Notes under the pieces: model-generated
The model's input: only the letters and a program-made list of their open reading frames with translations
What the model was told of the DNA's origin: nothing
Database searches by the model: none
Assembly (NCBI GenBank): GCA_036265385.1
Contig: DATAPD010000060.1
Span: 1 to 11,745, forward strand
DNA length: 11,745 nt
Direction of reading: 5' to 3'
From: DATAPD01 sp036265385
Lineage (GTDB): Bacteria > Acidobacteriota > Terriglobia > Terriglobales > Acidobacteriaceae
Shown: in pieces, positions 6,779-11,745 of the stretch
Position numbering within the stretch: the stretch's first letter is position 1
Layout of the letters: every line of letters begins with the position of its first letter
Program-made: the position numbers and the translations under genes

Positions 6779-7905
6779 AGTGTTCTTTTCCCCGGTGTGA
6801 AAGGTCCGATGGTTTGTCCCCAGAAGCCCGATGCAAGTTCTTCCCCATCTAGCCCGTACTTTTCCGGCCAATGATTTGGGAAGTAATACGTCCCGAATAT
6901 CTTATCGATCCACGGAAAGTGGATGGCAAAGTTCTTGTCGATACCCTCTTTTTGAGAAGTATGGTGCCAATGATGGTATCTGGGCATGACCAGAAATTCT
7001 TCGAGCCATTTCGCATTCGGACCAAAATTGCAATGCGTCCAAGTCGCGTGAAGTGTTACGAAGATCAAGTACGCGAAGATGATCGATTGCGAAAATCCAA
7101 ACATGAGTGGGACGAGAATAAAACCGCGCACGAGCGTGTCATCCACGAAGTGGGAGCGTGAGCCGGCGATCCAATCCAAGGCTTTGGAAGAATGGTGAAT
7201 TGCATGAAAGCGCCATAAGAATGGCACCTTATGTAATGCCAAGTGAATGAAGTACTCCGCAAGGTCCGCGATCACGACCGCCAGGAAGAATTGCAATATC
7301 CACGGCATTCGAGCGATGACATGCTGAAGGACGGGGACACCCAGATATTTCGTCAACTGTGTAGCTGGCAATAGAACCAGAAAGGATAAAACTTGGATCG
7401 GGAAATGGGTTGACATGAAATACACCACATCCAACGTCCACTCCTTCCTGAACGTTCCTTGTGCTGGATACTGTGGCCAGAGTGCTTCGAGTGGCACATA
7501 GATGACTGCCATCAGAAACATATCTAGCAAGAACCAGTCGAGGCCGATCGCAGGTCCATTGCCGAGATTCTCATTGATTTGAACACTGGAGCCACCCAAG
7601 GCCGTCGCACCAACCGCGAGCAACATTCCGGTGAATGCCAACGTCTTCTTCTTGCGCAGGGCGGAAGCGAGGATTCCAAACATGAACGCGCCGACGATCA
7701 GGCACTGAATCAGGATTCGGATTGCAGCCATCGGATAATGAGGGCGCAATTCAGGAGAGGTAAGAATCTGCGGAAAGTGCAGGCAAACAACTGCTCCGAA
7801 AGAAAGAGATCCGCAAAAAGCGGATATCACCGCACTCCACCAACCGGTCCCGAAGCCAATTGATTCCGCATCTCCAAAGAAGTCATTGATCTTTTGCTCG
7901 ATCAA
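6775..7905 (-). CDS. Fatty acid hydroxylase / sterol desaturase family membrane protein
   Basis: The 376-residue product starts at TTG 7905 with AGGTGGGG just upstream. Residues 1-200 carry several membrane helices (about 22-45, 59-83, 88-105, 120-142, 165-183). The catalytic domain (about 205-345) has the superfamily's His motifs: HLALH (221-225), FHAIHH (H234, H237, H238), H286/H291 in TLHATWTH, and YHHWHH (H311, H312, H314, H315). These ligate a di-iron centre that hydroxylates or desaturates a lipid substrate, such as a sterol, hopanoid, fatty acyl or ether lipid chain. At 376 residues it is longer than the core family because of the N-terminal membrane block. Its TAA overlaps the TAG of the convergent acyl desaturase, and no terminator lies between them, so transcripts may run into each other. 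A sigma70-like promoter lies at 7948-7976. Exact substrate unknown. Confidence 0.9.
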   Translation of the reverse strand: MIEQKINDFFGDAESIGFGTGWWSAVISAFCGSLSFGAVVCLHFPQILTSPELRPHYPMAAIRILIQCLIVGAFMFGILASALRKKKTLAFTGMLLAVGATALGGSSVQINENLGNGPAIGLDWFLLDMFLMAVIYVPLEALWPQYPAQGTFRKEWTLDVVYFMSTHFPIQVLSFLVLLPATQLTKYLGVPVLQHVIARMPWILQFFLAVVIADLAEYFIHLALHKVPFLWRFHAIHHSSKALDWIAGSRSHFVDDTLVRGFILVPLMFGFSQSIIFAYLIFVTLHATWTHCNFGPNAKWLEEFLVMPRYHHWHHTSQKEGIDKNFAIHFPWIDKIFGTYYFPNHWPEKYGLDGEELASGFWGQTIGPFTPGKRTL

Positions 7906-8204
7906 AACGCCCCACCTTCAACTTGCTCAAATCGAAAACGTCCCGATATTTTAGGATGGGGCGAAGATGCTAACAAGTCTGCATGATGAATCGGTCAACC
8001 TCTGGTAATGGGCACCGATTGCGGAGATCACCCCTCTTAGCCCAACAAATCGAGTTCACCCGAAACGCGCTATCCGGAGTAACCTGAACTGCCCCGCCTT
8101 TTGGACTTGCGCCTCATTTTTCAACCAACATGACGATTCTCGGCTCCGTTTTGCGCATTGCTGATCAAAGCGGAGATACTCGTTTCCAATAGGGCTGGGG
8201 ATTC
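7906..8204. other. Divergent intergenic region, hydroxylase / repeat-protein gene
   Basis: This 299-base gap holds the minus-strand promoter described above. No gene was found in either direction. On the plus strand the only promoter-like pair is weak (TTGCGC near 8151 and GATACT about 18 bases later). GGGG lies a few bases before the ATG at 8205 and can serve as its ribosome binding site. Confidence 0.5.
7948..7976 (-). promoter_or_regulatory. Sigma70-like promoter for the hydroxylase gene
   Basis: On the minus strand TTGTTA (7976-7971) and TAAAAT (7953-7948) are separated by 17 bases, matching the -35 consensus at 4 of 6 and the -10 consensus at 5 of 6. Transcription would start near 7941 and leave a leader of about 35 bases before the TTG start. 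Confidence 0.55.
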
Positions 8205-9143
8205 ATGAAAAACACTACTTCGGCGTTCTTGCTGTTTGTCGGCATATTCGTCACCACTTCTCAGTTGAGTTTGGCTCAGTCCCTCTCTTCCGGACTCGGA
8301 GCAACAAAGCTCGACGGGCTTACGAAATTTTCCGACTGTCAGAATCAGGCGCTGGGCCACCGCGAACATCTGATTGGCGATCGCCTGGATGCCAAGCTGG
8401 CGGTCACGACCACGTTGAATCCAGAGGAGCGCAACATCTGGGTCGCTGAGATTCGCGCCCTCCGTGACGTCACGCCTTCAAAACCCTAAAAAGCTCCCGA
8501 TGAGAAGAACTCGCAACGTTATTTCTTGGGCTTAACAAACGACGAGCAAGTCGCCATTAACTCTATGCACTCGCGCTACACGCAAGAAATCAACCTAGCA
8601 TGTGAGAAAAAATACGGCGGCATGCTTCGCTACTCGCAAAATTCCGATCAATCCGGACAGGCTCGCTACGAAAAGGAATTACAGGACAAGATGCAGACGC
8701 CAATCGATATCGCCACCATTCCGGTGACCCCGCTGCCGAGTCCATTCCCTAAAACCCGAGAACAGATGCAGGAAGAGCGAAGAGCCGCACGCCAGGCATC
8801 AAGGCAAGCTGCGAATCAGACAATCAACAGCTGTGTGGAAGCATCCAAGGGCCTGCGGCTCACTATCATGGCGGACAAAATGCAAAAGCGGCTCGATAGC
8901 AGCAAGGGACTCTCAGCCAAGGATCGCGCTGAATTCGAAGCTGACATCAAAGCGACGCGCGATGCGGCAGCGAAGAAGCTTGAGTACGCCCCACCCGTTG
9001 ATCCGAGTAATCCCAATCGGGCATTGATGCGGCTGACTGCCCAAGAGCAGATGGAGGTGACAACGGAATTTTCGAATCAATACATGGACCAGATGAAAAG
9101 CTGCACGCAAGCAGCGGCTCCGTCGCGGACGTCAGTTCATTGA
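8205..9143 (+). pseudogene. Exported two-repeat Cys protein of unknown family, interrupted by an in-frame TAA
   Basis: The first segment has 94 codons and opens with a signal peptide (MKNTTSAFLLFVGIF to about SLAQ). It stops at TAA 8487-8489. The same frame continues without another stop to 9143, giving 312 sense codons in all apart from that TAA. Two repeats are visible. The first runs from Cys45 to Cys133 (codon numbering through the stop), the second from Cys210 to Cys300. Both contain an RLD segment, a conserved Arg-Asp 42 codons after the first Cys, an A-P pair, and LTxxEQ before the closing Cys. The TAA sits exactly 50 codons after Cys45, and the matching position in repeat 2 is Glu (GAG), so a GAA-to-TAA change is the simplest explanation. 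The first repeat is therefore cut in half. Restarting at TTG 8526 is possible but would lack a signal peptide. I do not recognise the family. A Pro-rich linker and a basic helix (about 165-205) join the repeats. Confidence 0.72.
8337..9104 (+). repeat. Internal duplication: two Cys-to-Cys helical repeats
   Basis: Repeat 1 runs from 8337 to 8603 and repeat 2 from 8832 to 9104, each beginning and ending with a Cys codon, 88 and 90 codons apart. The two-codon difference is explained by a gap just before LTNDEQ/LTAQEQ. Similarity is at protein level only, so the duplication is old. Each repeat is predicted to be mostly helical and could be closed by a disulfide in the periplasm. Confidence 0.65.
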
Positions 9144-9174
9144 TGGGAGGGTATAGAAGCGTTGACGGCGAGCG

Positions 9175-9546
9175 CTATCCAATCGACCGATATGCGGATT
9201 GCTGAAATCGGGGTGTGCAGACGCAATAGAAAATTAGATCCTCATTTCCGGTGTTGGTGATTCTTTGTCGAACTCCCGATGGAATGATCACTACGTCTCC
9301 AGCGGCTACGTCTGACGCAGGCAAGTTCCCGACCTCAACGCGACCAGAGCCCTCGGCGATGATATAGCGCTCAACAATGCCGTCTAGTGCGTGCCAGGCG
9401 GTCGTTACTCCTTGTTTTACTCTCGCCCTTGCAATCGACATCAACTCATCCCCAGGCTGATTGTAAGTTTCGAGGATGTAACAACCCTCCGGAGTCAGGA
9501 ACTCTTTCGCAACCGCCTGTTTCCAAACTGGATTTTCGCTCGCCAT
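9175..9546 (-). CDS. Cytoplasmic cupin-domain protein
   Basis: The 123-residue product is read from ATG 9544-9546 (MASENPVWKQAV); a longer frame to 9624 would run into the divergent promoter region. It has no signal peptide. The single cupin fold shows motif 1 as TTAWHALDGIVERYIIAEGSG and motif 2 as GDVVIIPSGVRQRITNTG. Relative to the textbook cupin, the second His of HxH is Leu and the His of motif 2 is Gln, leaving one His and the Glu. From memory this TxWHxLxGxxERY / PPGxxQRIxN pattern is normal for one widespread small cupin subfamily, which ends CTPRF as here, so it need not be inactive. Function unknown; a small-molecule or sugar-binding or isomerase-like role is typical. It is divergent from the PIG-L deacetylase gene, with a palindrome between them, and converges on the interrupted repeat-protein gene. 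Confidence 0.85.
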   Translation of the reverse strand: MASENPVWKQAVAKEFLTPEGCYILETYNQPGDELMSIARARVKQGVTTAWHALDGIVERYIIAEGSGRVEVGNLPASDVAAGDVVIIPSGVRQRITNTGNEDLIFYCVCTPRFQQSAYRSIG

Positions 9547-9567
9547 ATGTATTGAATATTCGCTCGA

Positions 9568-9597
9568 TTGACTGCGGCTTGATGATAACTCTACGCT
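9568..9597 (+). promoter_or_regulatory. Possible promoter for the PIG-L gene
   Basis: TTGACT (9568-9573) is close to the -35 consensus. TACGCT (9592-9597), 18 bases later, is a weaker -10. Transcription from here would begin near 9604 and include the palindrome at 9613-9626 in a leader of about 60 bases. Confidence 0.3.
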
Positions 9598-9612
9598 CAC
9601 AACGAAGTGGTA

Positions 9613-9626
9613 AATTGCGCGCAATT
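9613..9626. promoter_or_regulatory. Perfect 14-bp palindrome, possible operator
   Basis: AATTGCGCGCAATT is perfectly self-complementary and lies in the gap between the divergent cupin (start 9546) and PIG-L (start 9664) genes. Its position suits a dimeric regulator controlling one or both. Roughly one such palindrome is expected by chance in a window of this length. Confidence 0.35.
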
Positions 9627-9663
9627 CCCCGCCCTCAGGTTTGAAACTGCATCCAACAAACCC

Positions 9664-10461
9664 ATGAACGCCCTTGCTTCCCTCCTAGGACGCACTCTGA
9701 TCATCGTCGCGCACCCGGACGATGAAGCCGTCACCTGTGCTGCGCTCATGCAACGCATGCGAGAACCTTACGTACTGTTCTGCACGGACGGCGCCCCGCT
9801 TGACTCATATTTCTGGCAGCCCTATGGTTCGCGCGAGGCCTACAGCTTATTGCGCCAAAAAGAAGCGACGCTCGCCCTGAGCCGTATCGGAGTCACGAAT
9901 GTAGAGTTTTTGAAGGCTCCCTTTGGCGAACACATTATTGATCAGCAACTCTTCCAACGATTGCCTGAAGCAATTGAGGCTGTCTTTCAGATCATTAGCC
10001 GGGTGCGCCCACAGGCATTGCTGACGCTCGCGTATGAAGGGGGACATCCCGACCACGATAGCTGCAACTTCATCACCTCCATCGCTTCCCGGGGGCACTC
10101 GCGGCCCGCATGGGAAATGCCCGTTTATAACTTATTCCACAAAGAAGATCGAGAATTTCAGACGTTCATGCCGGCGCCTGAACCTGTCATCTCGCTAGAC
10201 CCTACACTCAATGAGATCGCACGCAAACGTCAAGCTCTCGAGGCGTACGTCTCCCAGGGACATTTTTTAGCTCGCTTCGATTCCGTCAAGGAAAGCTTCC
10301 GGCCGTTGCCAGAGTACGACTATAGTCGGCCGCCACACGAAGGTGTGTTGAACTATGAGGCCTGGCAATGGTCTATGACGGGCAAGCAGGTGTGTGCTGC
10401 CTTCGAAACTTATCTGAATTCGCGGGCTGGGTGCGAACGCGCTCCCGAAGTGGCCGAATAG
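9664..10461 (+). CDS. PIG-L / LmbE family N-deacetylase
   Basis: The 265-residue product is read from ATG 9664 (MNALASLLGRTLIIVAHPDDE); a GTG 19 codons upstream is in frame, but those residues do not fit the fold. The zinc-binding signature AHPDDE lies at 16-21, with His17 and Asp20 as likely ligands and Asp19 as the probable general base. GGHPDHDSCN (126-135) supplies the third His, at 131. These are the hallmarks of the PIG-L/LmbE/MshB/BshB family, which removes the acetyl group from N-acetylglucosamine-type substrates such as GlcNAc conjugates of lipids, thiol precursors or antibiotics. No mycothiol or bacillithiol partner gene is nearby, so the substrate is open. There is no signal peptide, so it acts in the cytoplasm. 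It ends only about 30 bases before the convergent exported cupin's stop codon. Confidence 0.9.
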   Translation: MNALASLLGRTLIIVAHPDDEAVTCAALMQRMREPYVLFCTDGAPLDSYFWQPYGSREAYSLLRQKEATLALSRIGVTNVEFLKAPFGEHIIDQQLFQRLPEAIEAVFQIISRVRPQALLTLAYEGGHPDHDSCNFITSIASRGHSRPAWEMPVYNLFHKEDREFQTFMPAPEPVISLDPTLNEIARKRQALEAYVSQGHFLARFDSVKESFRPLPEYDYSRPPHEGVLNYEAWQWSMTGKQVCAAFETYLNSRAGCERAPEVAE

Positions 10462-10494
10462 AACTCAGCTAATTGTGTTCGCAGATGGAACTCG

Positions 10495-10893
10495 TTAATC
10501 GTTGCATGGACTCTTCGGCTCCACGAGCAACGAATGCACTCCGTCGCTTCCCACATTCTTTGCGAAATGCGTTACTGGATCCCGCCAAACTACATCACCA
10601 GCTCGATTGTGGCTTTCTGAACTCTTTCCGTCCGGTAGAGTTGATGCGACACTTGCATCGGTGAAGAAATAAACAAACACTCCGCACGGATGCGAATGCA
10701 TCGGCTCTTGTTCACCTGCTTTAAGGTGATAGTCAATCGCTCGGAGTTTCTTGTTCTCTAAAATAACCTTGTACATGTTTGGGTCTAGTTTCGCTGGATC
10801 CAACGTTTTGTTCTCCGCCAGCCCAGGAAATGCAAACGTACTCAGCAAAATACCAATCATCATCCCGGCAATCAGGAACGCTATTTTCGTCAT
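10495..10893 (-). CDS. Exported cupin-domain protein
   Basis: The 132-residue product starts at ATG 10891-10893, where GGAGA lies 4 bases upstream; a longer frame to 10941 lacks such a site. It opens with a signal sequence or anchor (MTKIAFLIAGMMIGILLSTF, then AFPGLAENK). The cupin fold covers about 45-127. MHSHP supplies His66 and His68, a Gly-Asp turn at 99-100 precedes VVWRDP, and VTHFAKN supplies His109, a plausible three-His metal site. Exported cupins of this size (PxHSHP ... PDGKxxE ... GxVxWxxPxTHxxEN) are frequent in Acidobacteriota, from memory, and their function is unknown. The gene lies about 100 bases downstream of, and in the same direction as, an exported RidA homologue, so the two may be co-transcribed. 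Confidence 0.85.
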   Translation of the reverse strand: MTKIAFLIAGMMIGILLSTFAFPGLAENKTLDPAKLDPNMYKVILENKKLRAIDYHLKAGEQEPMHSHPCGVFVYFFTDASVASTLPDGKSSESHNRAGDVVWRDPVTHFAKNVGSDGVHSLLVEPKSPCND

Positions 10894-10992
10894 AATTTCT
10901 CCATAAGCGCGCGAAAGCGGAAAACCTACCAGTTCGTACACAGTCGATTCACTTCCGCCTCTGAAACCGTTGCACTTGACTGCTAAAAACTT

Positions 10993-11448
10993 TTAAGGCT
11001 GCTTCACCGCGATTGCGGATATTTCGATACGCGCATCATTCACCAACCGGACAACTTGTACGGTGGCCCGAGCAGGTTTTGGATCCGGCATAAATTCGCG
11101 GTACACCTTGTTCATCGCGTCGAATTCCTTCAGGTCTGCTAGATAAACCGTCACAGAAACCACATCCTTCAATTCGAAGCCGGCTGCCTTCACGATCTTG
11201 GCGAGGTTCTCCAGAGCACCTCGCGTTTCCGTTGCGATTCCTCCAGCCTTCAATTTGCCGTTTTCGTCCTCACCTTCTTGCCCGGCGATGTATAGCGTGT
11301 TACCCACAACGACGCCATCACTGTAAGGAAGCCCCGTTTGACCGCCGATTACGCGCTTCTGTTGGCCGTAAGCGGACATGGCGGCCAACAAAAACACCAG
11401 AGAAAGTGCAACCTGCCAAACTGTCTGCTTGCTTCTGAATGCTTTCAT
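10993..11448 (-). CDS. Exported RidA (YjgF/YER057c/UK114) family protein
   Basis: The 151-residue product starts at ATG 11446-11448, with AGGAGA four bases upstream. The first 28 residues form a signal peptide (basic MKAFRSK, hydrophobic ALSLVFLLAAM, cleavage near AYG-QQ), which is unusual because classical RidA is cytosolic. The RidA domain covers about 40-148. GGQTGLPYSDGVVVGNTLYIAGQ is the typical opening, TVYLADLKEFDAMNKVYREF the central helix-strand region, PARATVQVVRL carries the substrate-binding Arg (R127), and IEISAIAV carries the conserved Glu (E142). Both active-site residues of imine/enamine deaminases are kept, so catalytic activity is plausible, but a periplasmic 2-aminoacrylate source is not obvious. 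It precedes the exported cupin gene on the same strand and is divergent from an acyltransferase gene. Confidence 0.92.
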   Translation of the reverse strand: MKAFRSKQTVWQVALSLVFLLAAMSAYGQQKRVIGGQTGLPYSDGVVVGNTLYIAGQEGEDENGKLKAGGIATETRGALENLAKIVKAAGFELKDVVSVTVYLADLKEFDAMNKVYREFMPDPKPARATVQVVRLVNDARIEISAIAVKQP

Positions 11449-11616
11449 CGTCTCTCCTAGGACCAATCGATTATCGAAAATGTCTGAAAATTACGAGGCA
11501 GTATATCGGACTCAGTTCACTAGCAGACGGTTGCATCGGGACGACCAACTCTATGTAGCTCGCCCGTCCTGTGCTATGCTTCGCGTCCTGTACGACGTCC
11601 TTACCATCGGGTGCAG

Positions 11617-11638
11617 TTTGATTAGGCAAATGATCAAA
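11617..11638. promoter_or_regulatory. Inverted repeat touching the acyltransferase start
   Basis: TTTGAT (11617-11622) and ATCAAA (11633-11638) form a perfect 6-bp inverted repeat with a 10-base centre. The right arm ends on the A of the proposed ATG. It could be an operator or a hairpin over the ribosome binding site; chance is also possible. Confidence 0.2.
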
Positions 11639-11745
11639 TGAAGCCGCGCAATCAGATCCTTGATGTGTGGAGAGGGGTTGCAATCCTCCTGGTTCTAGGA
11701 CGCCATTACGATTATTTCCGTTTCTGGCAGAGCATTGGCTGGGCT
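11638..11745 (+). CDS. Acyltransferase-3 (OafA/YrhL-like) membrane protein, N-terminal part
   Basis: Only 36 codons are inside the window, open to the right edge. They read MKPRNQILDVWRGVAILLVL and then GRHYDYFRFW. The segment LDVWRGVAILLVLGRHY matches the start of acyltransferase-3 proteins (usual form LDxLRGIAxLxVxxxHY), where the Arg and the His belong to the conserved first membrane helix. Such proteins transfer acyl groups to sugars of O-antigen, peptidoglycan or other envelope glycans. No strong Shine-Dalgarno site is seen before the ATG (a TAGG lies about 12 bases upstream), so the start is fairly sure only because of the motif distance. Confidence 0.75.
   Translation, partial: MKPRNQILDVWRGVAILLVLGRHYDYFRFWQSIGWA

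Noticed and set aside
8526..9143. A separate gene starting at TTG 8526
   Set aside because: It has no signal peptide and no clear ribosome binding site, and the preceding 12 codons are in frame and match the duplicated repeat. It is better read as the remainder of the interrupted gene.
9175..9546. Cupin judged inactive for missing metal ligands
   Set aside because: The WHxL and PxGxxQRI forms fit, from memory, a common subfamily, so the substitutions are not evidence of decay.
11500..11505. Minus-strand TATACT as -10 box for the RidA gene
   Set aside because: It matches five of six consensus bases, but no acceptable -35 lies 16-19 bases upstream.
1..11745. CRISPR array, insertion sequence, tRNA or prophage
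   Set aside because: No regularly spaced direct repeats, transposase-like frames, tRNA cloverleaf or phage genes were seen in any part of the window.

Overview
The window most likely comes from an Acidobacteriota genome, probably the Terriglobia/Koribacter type of soil bacterium. This is inferred from the gene mix: two periplasmic alkaline-phosphatase-superfamily proteins (one with a TPR tail), exported cupin and RidA proteins, many signal peptides, moderate GC, and REP-like hairpins with a TGAA loop. No marker gene (rRNA, tRNA, ribosomal protein) is present to fix the taxon.

Left block (1-3108, minus strand). A lipoprotein of the type I phosphodiesterase/AlkP fold is followed by two REP-like hairpins, a 69-residue ribbon-helix-helix-like protein, and, 15 bases further on, a membrane protein cut by the left edge. 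The membrane protein has a helix, a charged linker and a second helix, resembling the DUF106/EMC3/TMCO1 branch of the Oxa1 insertase superfamily. The lipoprotein appears to start at CTG. A second AlkP-fold protein, with a Thr nucleophile and C-terminal TPRs, is divergent (3319-5025, plus).

Centre (5026-7976). A periplasmic class I cytochrome c ends in a clear intrinsic terminator. Next come a membrane acyl desaturase (plus) and a fatty-acid hydroxylase/sterol desaturase (minus) that converge with overlapping stop codons. The hydroxylase has a good sigma70-like promoter. Both are His-box di-iron membrane enzymes, suggesting lipid modification.

Right block (7977-11745). An exported protein of unknown family (8205-9143) has two Cys-bounded repeats and is interrupted by one in-frame TAA inside the first repeat. 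After it come a cytoplasmic cupin (minus) divergent from a PIG-L deacetylase (plus), two exported proteins on the minus strand (a cupin and a RidA homologue), and the first 36 codons of an acyltransferase-3 protein at the right edge.

Most genes look like periplasm, envelope or lipid functions rather than one pathway. The strongest candidates for something undescribed are the interrupted repeat protein and the AlkP lipoprotein / RHH / Oxa1-like gene set. No CRISPR array, insertion sequence, tRNA or rRNA was seen.
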